Made by a program: the position numbers and the translations under genes. From positions 1-27,279 of the forward strand of contig JACQFO010000071.1 of NCBI GenBank assembly GCA_016200025.1: a DNA stretch of 27,279 nt. Reading direction: 5' to 3'. Of the stretch, positions 1 through 7,275 are shown in pieces. The DNA comes from Nitrososphaerota archaeon. GTDB lineage: Archaea > Thermoproteota > Nitrososphaeria > Nitrososphaerales > Gagatemarchaeaceae. The stretch's first letter is position 1. Every line of letters begins with the position of its first letter. The notes under the pieces were generated by a model, which was not told where the DNA came from, ran no database searches, and worked only from the letters and a program-made list of their open reading frames with translations.

Positions 1-169
1 CATCTCTGCCACAAAATTCACATTTCAAGATCAAATCTCACGAAAAGATTTCTATTGTCGTTTCCAGAATTCTATTTTAAGCTTCTCCCGAGTGAAACGG
101 GGCGCCGGCACCCTGGGGATGCGGAGAGTGACGGCATAGGTTCATTAATCTACGGCACGGCCTGACTGG
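1..169. other. Left-edge intergenic region
   Basis: No credible gene was found in this stretch. The first 80 bases are clearly richer in A and T than the rest of the window, as expected for a promoter-bearing spacer. There is a weak inverted repeat (AAATCT at 33-38, AGATTT at 46-51). A TATA-like CATTAATC at 143-150 lies about 24 bp before the GTG start at 170 and could drive that gene with almost no leader. A second A/T element, ATTTTAAG, lies near 73-80. Any gene to the left lies outside the window. Confidence 0.4.
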
Positions 170-478
170 GTGGTCAGTTTCCTGCCGCCCGACCTGTCCT
201 TGACCTTCATCGTTGCCGCAATCTTGCCCCTCATCATTGGGTTCATCGTGGGCCTCGTCATCAAGAGCGTATTGAAGGTAGGCATCGCCCTGGCCATACT
301 GGTCATCGTCCTGATACTTCTGGGGATCCTGACTCCCGAGCAGGTGCTGACCCCGCTCCTCTCAATCTTCACGTCCGGGGACGCCCTTGTCTCCAAGGTT
401 AACCAGGTCGCGGGTTACCTGCCCTACTCTTCGATAACGTTCATCATCGGCCTAGCAATAGGCTTCCTCAAAGGCTAG
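170..478 (+). CDS. Small FUN14-like membrane protein
   Basis: This 102-residue protein is almost entirely hydrophobic. It has membrane segments at about residues 10-50, where a Gly-rich helix (IIGFIVGLVIKS) runs into a second helix, and a last segment at about 84-100. The pattern GF-x2-G near the start, then Lys, then a final GLAIGFLKG, resembles the FUN14 domain, whose members end in a G-x3-G-[FL]-[KR]-x-G motif. FUN14 proteins are small membrane proteins of unclear function in archaea. The start is GTG with a TATA-like element about 24 bp upstream. Its stop codon overlaps the stop of the convergent gene by a few bases. The family call is tentative; 'small membrane protein' is secure. Confidence 0.6.
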   Translation: MVSFLPPDLSLTFIVAAILPLIIGFIVGLVIKSVLKVGIALAILVIVLILLGILTPEQVLTPLLSIFTSGDALVSKVNQVAGYLPYSSITFIIGLAIGFLKG

Positions 479-741
479 CCCAGAAGCCACTCGCGCGGAG
501 GCCCGTCGCCTCCGGCGCAATCGACGACCCCTGTGACCCTGCGCAGGAAGGACGGGCAGGCGAAACAGACAAGGAACGCGACCTCATTCTTTACGACCGG
601 GCAGTCGACGCTCTCCTTCTTCATCCTGGAGATCGCCTTCGGGCTCGCCCCTCCCTTCAGCTGCTCGCCTACCACCTTGGGGACCTTCTTCGGCTTGATG
701 GAAGGGTAGATCTTTACCTTGAACTTGGTCTCCAGGGACAC
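475..741 (-). CDS. Small four-cysteine protein, possible metal-binding
   Basis: This is an 88-residue protein if the GTG at 741 is the start (it begins MSLETKFKVKIYPSIKPKK). The first half is basic and strand-like. The second half carries cysteines spaced C-x11-C-x2-C-x12-C (VDCP...CFACPSF...DC), which suggests a zinc or iron-sulfur knuckle. No known family was recognised. The frame stays open far upstream, but there it only shadows the permease gene; the compositional change into this Lys/Cys-rich part argues that just the last 88-odd codons are real. It follows the permease on the same strand with a 53-bp gap and converges on the FUN14-like gene, the stops overlapping at 475-478. The start is uncertain. 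Confidence 0.6.
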   Translation of the reverse strand: MSLETKFKVKIYPSIKPKKVPKVVGEQLKGGASPKAISRMKKESVDCPVVKNEVAFLVCFACPSFLRRVTGVVDCAGGDGPPREWLLG

Positions 742-794
742 GAGCCCGGCTAGGTCGCAGTCAGAATAAAAGCCTGTGGTATGGATTGACGATT

Positions 795-2174
795 TCAGGC
801 ACCGGCATTCGGCCGGCTCTTCATTCGCACGAAGTACGTCAGCACGGCCGCAAGCCCGAATGAAATGAAGTAGCTGAGGTCTGCGCCCCCGAAGGTCTGG
901 GCGAGGTACCCAAATGGCGGGTTCGGGACCGCTATCAAAGGAAGCATGAACGGGATGGAAACGAGTATCGACACGCCGTAGATCCCCAGCGCGGCCAGGT
1001 CGAAGGACTTCGCCCCAGTTATGCTCTCCACGGTCGTTCGGCCGGACAAATAGTAGTCGACCAGGACTATGGCAAGCCATGGCATGATCCAGTAGGTGAG
1101 GGCAAGGAGGAAGTTCTCGAAGAAGACTTCGAAGCTCGAGTTCACCAGGACGGCCACGATGAATCCAACCGCGCCGCCTGCAGCGACCGTCATCCAACGG
1201 GGTGCCCTTACGTCCAGCACGAGCGCCGAGAGCGAGTTGGTGTAGAGGTTCAGAGCGTCTGCTGCGAAGGCGCCGAGTATCAACGTCGCCATGGCGAGGG
1301 CCCCATAGGCCCCGGCGAATTCGTTGAGCCCGCCGAAGTAGCCCTGAGCCAGGGTCTGAGGAGCGGTGAGGGTTCCTACCAGTGCGCCTATGAATTCGAC
1401 CGCGAACGAAGCAGCCGCGCCGCCGGCCATGGCGAGGAGCAGGACTCGCCGGCGAGAAGAGGAACCGGGCAGATACCTCGAGTAATCCGAAGCATAGGGT
1501 GACCATGACATGAGGTATGAGAAAGACACGACTAGGACTAGGCCGATGGAGCCCAGCGAGAGCGCTCCAGTCGCGCCCTGAGGCACGTAGACGAACGCTT
1601 CGGTGAGCCTGGGGACGGCGAGTAGGAAGATAAGCAAGAAGAGCAGGCCAAGGGCAACCGACATCACCTTCTCGAACAGGTGGATGAAGTCGTGCCCGTA
1701 GACCGCGATCAGAGCCTGGATGACGACATAGGCGGCAGCAGCGAAGATGAAGTTCACGCCGGGGACTACGACCTGCAGGGCGACGACGGCCAGTATGGTG
1801 TTCACCGTGAACCATCCCACTGTGCTCACCCAGTTCAGGGCCCCGGGAATGTAGTTACCGCGCCGGCCGAAGGACGCGCGGGAGGAGAGCATCTGAGGGA
1901 ACCCCAGGCTCGGCCCCATGCCAGCCGCAAGGCCCAACAGGAGCCCGCCTAGGAGGTTGCCAGCCAGCAGAATCGGGACGGCCTGGCCCAGCGTAAGCCC
2001 GAAGTAAACCGTGGTGAGGACGCCTATGACGTAGTCGGCTATCGTAAGGTTCGCTGCGAACCAGAGGGTGAAGGTTCTGTTCGGAGAGCCGTGGCGGCTT
2101 TCGTCCGGCACGTGTTCTATTCCTATCTTCTCTACCGAGGCCGGCTTGTCGGGCAACTTTGGAGCCATCCCCAT
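795..2174 (-). CDS. NCS1-family nucleobase permease (cytosine/purine/allantoin type)
   Basis: This 459-residue integral membrane protein has about twelve hydrophobic segments. The N-terminus carries an NCS1-like sequence (IEHVPDESRHGSP, then FTLWFAANLTIADYVIG), followed by GPSLGFPQMLSSRASFGRRG, the conserved loop of cytosine permease CodB and related purine, uracil, allantoin and thiamine transporters. Members import nucleobases or related compounds with a cation. The substrate cannot be told from sequence. Two in-frame ATGs (2174 and 2168) are possible starts. It lies 31 bp downstream of the PadR regulator on the same strand, so the two are probably co-transcribed and the regulator probably controls uptake. 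Confidence 0.88.
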   Translation of the reverse strand: MGMAPKLPDKPASVEKIGIEHVPDESRHGSPNRTFTLWFAANLTIADYVIGVLTTVYFGLTLGQAVPILLAGNLLGGLLLGLAAGMGPSLGFPQMLSSRASFGRRGNYIPGALNWVSTVGWFTVNTILAVVALQVVVPGVNFIFAAAAYVVIQALIAVYGHDFIHLFEKVMSVALGLLFLLIFLLAVPRLTEAFVYVPQGATGALSLGSIGLVLVVSFSYLMSWSPYASDYSRYLPGSSSRRRVLLLAMAGGAAASFAVEFIGALVGTLTAPQTLAQGYFGGLNEFAGAYGALAMATLILGAFAADALNLYTNSLSALVLDVRAPRWMTVAAGGAVGFIVAVLVNSSFEVFFENFLLALTYWIMPWLAIVLVDYYLSGRTTVESITGAKSFDLAALGIYGVSILVSIPFMLPLIAVPNPPFGYLAQTFGGADLSYFISFGLAAVLTYFVRMKSRPNAGA

Positions 2175-2205
2175 CCTGAGGTTCTAAGCTTTTCTTGGTT
2201 CCTTC

Positions 2206-2583
2206 TCAGGACTGAAGGCTTTCAACTGCCGCCCGCACTTTGGTTGCAAGCTCACTGTGTCCCGAGAGGGACGAATACACTGCGAGGAGCTTGAGCTGCC
2301 TCAGGACGTCTCCGGCTGTTCGCTTCGACAGATCCGCCAGCTCAGCCTTGCCCTTCGCGGAGATGATGTACCGCCTGACGTTGCCTTCCCTGCGCGGGAG
2401 TTCGGTGATCAGTCCTTTCTTCAGAAGCTCGCCGAGAATGAGATAGATTGACCCGGGCCCAGGGTTCCATTCTCCCCCGCTAATCCTAGAGACCTGATTG
2501 GCAAGCCCAGCGCCCGAAAGCGATGACTCGGAGAGCAGCCTGAGTGCCGCAAGGCGGAGGGCTCCCTTGGGGACGGTTATCAC
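2206..2583 (-). CDS. PadR-family transcriptional regulator
   Basis: This 125-residue protein has a winged-helix DNA-binding domain. The PadR signature is plain: a helix (ALRLAALRLLSES), then PGPGSIYLILGELLKKGLI, then a basic wing (RREGNVRRYIISAKGKAEL). A short C-terminal helical region should form the dimer interface. PadR proteins are usually ligand-responsive repressors that regulate their neighbours. The start is GTG at 2583, and a TATA-like element centred about 28 bp upstream (2608-2615) fits a leaderless transcript. It is divergent from the asparaginase gene and upstream of the NCS1 permease, so both are candidate targets. The ligand is unknown. Confidence 0.88.
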   Translation of the reverse strand: MITVPKGALRLAALRLLSESSLSGAGLANQVSRISGGEWNPGPGSIYLILGELLKKGLITELPRREGNVRRYIISAKGKAELADLSKRTAGDVLRQLKLLAVYSSLSGHSELATKVRAAVESLQS

Positions 2584-2607
2584 GGGCGATGGTCCGGCGG
2601 GAACCTG

Positions 2608-2615
2608 CTAAATAG
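2608..2615. promoter_or_regulatory. Shared TATA-like element, PadR / asparaginase
   Basis: The 8-mer CTAAATAG is nearly self-complementary and is the only A/T-rich patch between the two divergent genes. Its centre is about 28 bp from the PadR GTG (leaderless). It is about 37 bp from the asparaginase GTG at 2649, giving a leader of about 11 nt that holds GGTGAC at 2640-2645. Promoter function is inferred from spacing only. Confidence 0.5.
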
Positions 2616-2648
2616 ATGACCCGGCGGCCGGGTGAACGCGGTGACGAA

Positions 2649-3569
2649 GTGAAACCGTCGATAATCGTGCACGGAGGAGCAGGCGGCGGCAGGTACGGCG
2701 AGGGGGATCCTAGGTTCACAGAACTCGAGGGAGCCGTCAGTGCTGGGCGCGCTGCAATGAAGAAAGGGTCGTCTTTGGACGGGGTGGAAGCAGCGGTGAG
2801 ATTCATGGAGAGCTCAGGCCACTTCAACGCAGGCAGAGGCGCGTGCCTCACCTCTAGTGGGACGGTCGAGCTTGACGCAGCGATAATGTCAGGGGTCGGG
2901 TTGATAGGCGCTGGCGTGGGCCTGGTTACCTGCACCTACAATCCGATTTCGCTCGCGAGATGGGTGATGCAGAGGACGCCCCATGTCCTGATCGTCGGAG
3001 ACGGGTGTCGCGCCCAGGCCCTCGAAGCCGAGATGGTCCTGGAAGACCTGCGACCTTCCCCTGAGAGCCTCCGGAGGTTCAAGCAGTTGACTCACTCGGT
3101 TGAGAGCGTCGTGGGTCGCCCGTCGAGGCGCATAGGTTCTGAGCGCGGCAACACCGTGGGCGCTGTCGCAGTTGACTCCTCGGGTGTGCCGGCCGCGGCA
3201 GTCAGCACCGGGGGAACTTGGCTGAAGTTTCCTGGCAGGATAGGAGACTCAGCGATAATCGGGGCTGGGGTCTACGCGGATGCCAGGGCGGGCGCGGCGT
3301 GCGCCACGGGCACTGGCGAGGAGATAATCAGGAACGCGCTTTCGCTCAGGGCCTGCGACTTTCTTCGGAGATATCCAGCCCAGGACTCTGCCAGCAGGGC
3401 AATCAGGCTGATGACTAGGGCCAGCGGAGAAGGGTCCGGGGGCATCATCACGGTGGACCTGAAGGGGCGGCTGGGCGCGTCGTTCAACACGGAGGCGATG
3501 GGCAGGGCCTGGTGGGACAGGGACAGGGACAAGGTCGTCGTCAGGGCCGCAAAACCAGGGCACCGATAA
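2649..3569 (+). CDS. Isoaspartyl peptidase / plant-type L-asparaginase (Ntn hydrolase)
   Basis: The gene encodes a 306-residue precursor of the type-2 asparaginase family. This family self-cleaves to free an N-terminal Thr and then hydrolyses isoaspartyl dipeptides or asparagine. The family motifs are IIVHGGAGGG near the N-terminus, FNAGRGACLTSSGTVELDA at about 59-77, and the cleavage site RGNTVGAVAVD with Thr169 as the predicted nucleophile; relatives usually have GTVGAVA. The C-terminal GEGSGGIITVD is also typical. The start is set at GTG 2649 because GGTGAC lies 3 nt upstream and the protein then begins right at the first strand; an ATG at 2616 would overlap the promoter. Likely roles are repair-peptide degradation and asparagine catabolism. 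Confidence 0.9.
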   Translation: MKPSIIVHGGAGGGRYGEGDPRFTELEGAVSAGRAAMKKGSSLDGVEAAVRFMESSGHFNAGRGACLTSSGTVELDAAIMSGVGLIGAGVGLVTCTYNPISLARWVMQRTPHVLIVGDGCRAQALEAEMVLEDLRPSPESLRRFKQLTHSVESVVGRPSRRIGSERGNTVGAVAVDSSGVPAAAVSTGGTWLKFPGRIGDSAIIGAGVYADARAGAACATGTGEEIIRNALSLRACDFLRRYPAQDSASRAIRLMTRASGEGSGGIITVDLKGRLGASFNTEAMGRAWWDRDRDKVVVRAAKPGHR

Positions 3570-3620
3570 ATAAGGTAGGAGCGGTTTGGACAAGACAGTG
3601 TCCGGAAGGCGGTATTTGCA

Positions 3621-4103
3621 GTGAAGCGTCCAGCGCCGAGAAGCATCAGGCTCCTGAGGGTCGTCTCCATCGTTGTGAGCCTCATCTCCCTACTTCTCAT
3701 CTCCTCCGTGGTCTACTCAGCCTATGCTGACTACCGGGCGCTCACCGACCAGATTGGCGGCTCGGGGGCCGGGAGGGCTACCCTCGGGGCGGTGCAGGAG
3801 GGCCAGTCGGTGCTAGTCACTTTGAACGCGACAGTGCCTAACTCCGGATTGTACGCGATAGTTGTCACAATGTCTTGCACTGGAAACCCGAACCTGGTCC
3901 AATGTGACCCCGCCAGGGTCACTGTCCCGCCCGGCCAGGTCTCGAGGCTGACGTTTCATTTGACTATTTTGAACATAGCGGAATACATGGCGGAGCCTGT
4001 CCACGAGATCAACGGGACGCTATTTGTGGACCTGGTCCCGTTCTCTTCGCTCTCCGTAGGATTCGACCTGGGCGCTCTGGTCGACCAGGCGGTGCGCCAG
4101 TAG
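3621..4103 (+). CDS. Membrane-anchored extracellular protein, unknown
   Basis: The family of this 160-residue protein was not recognised. A basic N-terminus (MKRPAPRSIRLLR) precedes one hydrophobic helix at about residues 12-34, acting as signal anchor. The remaining 120 residues look like a strand-rich, Ig-like outer domain. Two cysteines (MSCTGNPNLVQCDP) could form a disulfide, and NATV and NGTL are possible N-glycosylation sites. The start is GTG; a TATA-like ATAAATAA overlaps the end of the asparaginase gene, and GGCGGT lies about 8 nt before the start. Its last base is the first base of the next gene's GTG, so the two are translationally coupled and may act together in the membrane. Confidence 0.65.
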   Translation: MKRPAPRSIRLLRVVSIVVSLISLLLISSVVYSAYADYRALTDQIGGSGAGRATLGAVQEGQSVLVTLNATVPNSGLYAIVVTMSCTGNPNLVQCDPARVTVPPGQVSRLTFHLTILNIAEYMAEPVHEINGTLFVDLVPFSSLSVGFDLGALVDQAVRQ

Positions 4104-4564
4104 TGTTGAGGACCACGGTCAGACGACGGAGGCGGGTCATCAGGGCGGGTTGGGCGCTCGTCTCCAACGCGCTGTTTTGGGTAGTCTTTCCCTACTACGT
4201 CGGTACGCTGCTGGTGAAGAGCCTGCCGTCGTCGCCGCTGACCATCCCACTCTTTGTGTACGAGTTCGGGCTCGTAATCACGGCGCTCCAGGTCGCTTCC
4301 GCGCTCACGGAGGGCATGGTCGTCTCCGTCCCGATGCTCTCGGGGACGCATCTCGTCACTGCCTACTACGTGTGGGCGGTCACCGGCGGGGGAAGGCTCG
4401 CGTTTTCTGCCGGAGCGACCCAGTTCGTGCTGGCGTTCTCGCTGCTCGTCTACGTAATAATCATCCCTTCTCTCTGGGCCGCGGCGAGAGAGCCCTTGGC
4501 CTTCGTCCTCCAAAGGCGGGCGGACCGGCTCCCTCCTGCTGGCACCTTTCCCAGTTCACCTTAA
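4103..4564 (+). CDS. Four-helix membrane protein, unknown
   Basis: This 153-residue protein was not recognised. A very basic N-terminus (MLRTTVRRRRR) is followed by four likely membrane helices at about residues 14-40, 45-68, 72-95 and 100-127, and then a basic cytoplasmic tail. The positive-inside rule places the N-terminus in the cytoplasm. The GTG start overlaps the stop of the preceding single-pass protein by one base (TAGTG), which suggests coupled translation and a shared function. A TTG one codon downstream is an alternative start. The stop codon lies inside the TATA-like element of the following DHH gene. Confidence 0.62.
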   Translation: MLRTTVRRRRRVIRAGWALVSNALFWVVFPYYVGTLLVKSLPSSPLTIPLFVYEFGLVITALQVASALTEGMVVSVPMLSGTHLVTAYYVWAVTGGGRLAFSAGATQFVLAFSLLVYVIIIPSLWAAAREPLAFVLQRRADRLPPAGTFPSSP

Positions 4565-4568
4565 ATTT
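4561..4568 (+). promoter_or_regulatory. TATA-like element for the DHH gene
   Basis: TTAAATTT is centred 27 bp upstream of the TTG at 4592, the spacing expected for a leaderless archaeal transcript. It overlaps the stop codon of the upstream gene. Confidence 0.5.
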
Positions 4569-4591
4569 GGCAAAGGGGGCGGAGCGAGATA

Positions 4592-5548
4592 TTGAAGTAC
4601 TTCTGCATCTCTCATGTCAAGGACGTAGACGGCCTGGGAGCGGCCGCGCTCGTCTCCGTTGCCACCGGGGCAGAAGTGCTCCTCTCCGACTACGACGACC
4701 TCTTGCACAATCTGTCTCTGGTCCCAATGGACGTCGACCACTTCGTTCTGTGCGACCTCGGAGCCGACAATGCAAACCTCGGCGACTTCCTGGGGAAGAT
4801 GGCCGAGCTCTCCGGCCGTGCAAAAGTGACCTACGTCGACCACCACTTCATGGACGGGCCCACCAAGAGGAAATTGCGGCGCAGCGGGGTCAAGCTTGTC
4901 CACGACGTGGAGGAGTGCTCCAGCATCCTGGTGTTCAGGGAGTTCGGGTCTCACCTGCCGCCACGGGCACGCCTGCTCGCCCTCCTTGGCGCAGTAACCG
5001 ACTACCAGGACGGTTCGCCGTTGGCCTCGAAGTTAATGGAACAGGAGGACCGCCAGTTCGTCCTCCTCGAGGCCTCGATGCTCTCCTATGCTTTGGGGAG
5101 GAAGGCACGCGAGAAGGGGTTCGCCGAACAGGTCGTCAGGAAGCTCTCTTCAATGAAGCTGCCGCACGAGATAGAGGGAGTGCCTCAGGCGGCTGTCCAA
5201 CAGCTGGACGAGGTCGCAAAGCTGGGCGCCGTCGTCCGCAGGAAGGGCCTGAAGCTGGGCCGACTGGCCTACATGGTCACGACGCAATACTCCACGGGAA
5301 ACGTTGCCAAACTGCTGATCGGGGCCTTCGGGGTACCGGTGGGGGTCGCGATGAAGGAGAAAAAGGAAGGCTGGTACGAGGTGAGCCTTCGGTCCACCTC
5401 GGAGTGCAGGGTACATCTGGGCCAGACCGCGGGGATGATAGCCGGGAAGCTCGGGGGAAGCGGGGGAGGGCACAGGAAGGCTGCGGGCTGCAGGGTTCCC
5501 GTTGATGGAGCCGAGGAGTTCCTGGCCGCCCTATCGAAGAAGGTCTAG
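4592..5548 (+). CDS. DHH-family phosphoesterase (RecJ/NrnA-like)
   Basis: This 318-residue protein has the two domains of DHH phosphoesterases. The N-terminal domain has a first metal motif (HVKDVDGLGAAAL, residues 8-20), Asp55 in VLCDLGAD and the signature VDHH at 82-85. The C-terminal DHHA1 domain ends in GGSGGGHRKAAG, which binds substrate phosphate. Such enzymes hydrolyse nanoRNA, pAp or cyclic dinucleotides, or act as single-strand exonucleases; the first motif reads D-V-D-G rather than the common D-x-D-A. The start is TTG 4592, placed by the TATA spacing; GGAG also lies 8 bp upstream. It converges on the NAD(P)H-hydrate dehydratase gene across 45 bp. The exact substrate is not predictable. 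Confidence 0.85.
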   Translation: MKYFCISHVKDVDGLGAAALVSVATGAEVLLSDYDDLLHNLSLVPMDVDHFVLCDLGADNANLGDFLGKMAELSGRAKVTYVDHHFMDGPTKRKLRRSGVKLVHDVEECSSILVFREFGSHLPPRARLLALLGAVTDYQDGSPLASKLMEQEDRQFVLLEASMLSYALGRKAREKGFAEQVVRKLSSMKLPHEIEGVPQAAVQQLDEVAKLGAVVRRKGLKLGRLAYMVTTQYSTGNVAKLLIGAFGVPVGVAMKEKKEGWYEVSLRSTSECRVHLGQTAGMIAGKLGGSGGGHRKAAGCRVPVDGAEEFLAALSKKV

Positions 5549-5593
5549 TGCGATCTTACGCGGGGCCAAAAGATCACAATCTGTGCCGCTCGC

Positions 5594-6454
5594 CTATTCC
5601 AGTCTGTCGAACCTTTTCATGACGGTTGCAATCTGGTTTACAACGTCGGAGGCCGTGATGTGCAGCCCGAGGTGCCTCGCTGCCTCAGCGCCCGCAGAGC
5701 CGTTGATGAAGGCCGCCGCACAGGCCGCCTCGAAGGGGGGCACTGACTTTGCCAGGAGGCCGGCCGTGACCCCGGTCAAGACGTCGCCCGTCCCCCCGAC
5801 TGTCATCGCCGGTGAGTGAGTCTCATTCAGAGCGACCCTCTCCCCATCCGTGATTATGTCCGTGGGTCCCTTGAGCAGCACCGTGACCTTGTGTTTTGCC
5901 GCGTTCGACCTGGCAGATTCCATCCGCTCGGCTGATCCCTTTGGTAGAGCCTCTCCGAAGAGACGCTCGAACTCCTTCGCGTGAGGGGTCACGACCGTGC
6001 CTGAGTTCTCGATGGCCCCGAGGGTCTCGGGCCGGAGCGCGTCCGCGTCCACGACCAGGCTCTTGCCCGCGGTCCTAAGCTGGCTTGCGGCGACGGCGAC
6101 CCACTCGGGCTTCTGTGGTCCCAGGCCCGGACCGAGTGCAAAGCAGTCCACGTCCCTGACCCACGACAGGAGCTTCGACACGCTGCCCCTGGTCAGTTTG
6201 CCGTCGGGGAGAGGGACTACGATGAGGTCGGGAGAAAGCGACCTAAGGGGCGAAGCAATTGGCGCGGGGACAGCGACATATACGAGGTCGACTCCGGACC
6301 TCATCGCCCCCATGGCAGAGAGGTAGGGCGCGCCGTGGTAGAGCCTGCTCCCGCCCACGACACAGACTGTGCCGTTCATTCTCTTGTGCGAAGAAGCCTT
6401 CCTCGCGGGGACTACCGCAGCCACAAATGCCTCGTCGATGACGATTTGCTTCAT
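5594..6454 (-). CDS. nnrD: ADP/ATP-dependent NAD(P)H-hydrate dehydratase
   Basis: This 286-residue ribokinase-fold enzyme repairs hydrated NADH and NADPH using a nucleotide as energy source. Family motifs are KRMNGTVCVVGGS at the N-terminus, ALGPGLGP, VVDADAL, VVTPHAKEFERLFG, VLLKGPTDIITDG and GGTGDVLTG (220-228), with Asp224 as the likely catalytic residue. It corresponds to the C-terminal half of YjeF-type fusions: the NnrE epimerase half is absent and is not seen elsewhere in the window. It lies 11 bp after the HTH-phosphoribosyltransferase gene and is probably co-transcribed with it. The start is ATG with GGGAAG just upstream. Confidence 0.92.
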   Translation of the reverse strand: MKQIVIDEAFVAAVVPARKASSHKRMNGTVCVVGGSRLYHGAPYLSAMGAMRSGVDLVYVAVPAPIASPLRSLSPDLIVVPLPDGKLTRGSVSKLLSWVRDVDCFALGPGLGPQKPEWVAVAASQLRTAGKSLVVDADALRPETLGAIENSGTVVTPHAKEFERLFGEALPKGSAERMESARSNAAKHKVTVLLKGPTDIITDGERVALNETHSPAMTVGGTGDVLTGVTAGLLAKSVPPFEAACAAAFINGSAGAEAARHLGLHITASDVVNQIATVMKRFDRLE

Positions 6455-6465
6455 CTTCCCAGGTC

Positions 6466-7206
6466 CTAGTAGTTGTATCTCCTCGACTTTTGTTCCAGGC
6501 TCACCAGCGACTCGATGGGGCAGGTCAATCCGAGCCGCCCCTTCAACTTCGGCATTGCCTGGTCCACCGACGCAATCGCGAAGACCCCGACGATCTTGGC
6601 CTTCGCCTTCTCTGCGAGCCTCGCCAGGGCTTCGATGGTCGTTCCCGACCTGACCATGTCGTCCACGATCAACACGTGCTCGCCCTTTCTCATCGCCGCC
6701 CTGGGGAGGTACAGGTACTTCACTGAGGAGGGCGAATAGACCGCTTTCTGCTCTAGGAACTCCTCGACCCCCAGGTCCCTTTCAGCCCTGGCTATCGCGA
6801 TGCTGACGTTGAATTCCCCGGCGACCTCAGCTGCGAGAGGGACGCCGTCCACCTCCATCGTGAGGACCCTGTCCACCCTTACCAGGCTGAATTCACTGTA
6901 GACGACCTTCGCTATCTGCCTGAGAAGGCCCACGTTCGATACCACGGCGCTGATGTCATAGGAGCCGTCCCCGGTTACCCTGACTTCGTCGGTGACCATC
7001 TTCCTCAGCAACCTCTCTCTGAAGGTGGCGATGAACTTCTCAGACCTCGCCGCGCTCGGCAGCACGTGCCCCCTGACATAGCGGCTAAGGATCGGTGCGG
7101 AGAGCCCGAGCACGGCGGAGAGCTCGAGGTAGCTGTAACTCTTCTTGAGGGTCGCAAGGAGCTCGACAGAAGAGGTCCTGGTCTTCACGTCTGCGACTCT
7201 GCTCAC
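6466..7206 (-). CDS. HTH-phosphoribosyltransferase regulator (GfcR-like)
   Basis: This 246-residue protein joins an N-terminal helix-turn-helix (about residues 13-50, KSYSYLELSAVLGLSAPILSRYV in outline) to a type I phosphoribosyltransferase domain. The PRPP loop VLIVDDMVRSGTT is at 178-190, and residues near 119-131 (VDGVPLAAEVA) fit the substrate side. In archaea this architecture is known from GfcR and similar regulators, where the PRTase fold senses a metabolite rather than serving as a salvage enzyme; a catalytic adenine or orotate PRTase role cannot be excluded. The start is GTG 7206 with GGTGGTGGG about 5 nt upstream. It precedes nnrD by 11 bp, which hints at control tied to nucleotide or central carbon metabolism. 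Confidence 0.8.
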   Translation of the reverse strand: MSRVADVKTRTSSVELLATLKKSYSYLELSAVLGLSAPILSRYVRGHVLPSAARSEKFIATFRERLLRKMVTDEVRVTGDGSYDISAVVSNVGLLRQIAKVVYSEFSLVRVDRVLTMEVDGVPLAAEVAGEFNVSIAIARAERDLGVEEFLEQKAVYSPSSVKYLYLPRAAMRKGEHVLIVDDMVRSGTTIEALARLAEKAKAKIVGVFAIASVDQAMPKLKGRLGLTCPIESLVSLEQKSRRYNY

Positions 7207-7275
7207 TGTCCCACCACCTTGGACTTCGCAGGGAGGTGTTGATTAGTCTATTCCCAGGCTGCGGGATTCGACACC

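Noticed and set aside
742..1815. Upstream part of a 446-codon minus-strand frame ending at 475
   Set aside because: It lies in another frame inside the NCS1 permease gene and is Arg/Pro-rich like other shadow frames. Only the last 88 codons are kept as a gene.
4150..5505. Long plus-strand frame of 451 codons
   Set aside because: It overlaps the membrane protein and the DHH gene in another frame and is an Arg/Gly-rich shadow typical of GC-rich DNA. The DHH motifs are in the other frame.
5552..5575. GATCTT/AAGATC inverted repeat between the convergent DHH and nnrD genes
   Set aside because: The loop is 12 nt and there is no T-run on either side, so a terminator call is not supported.
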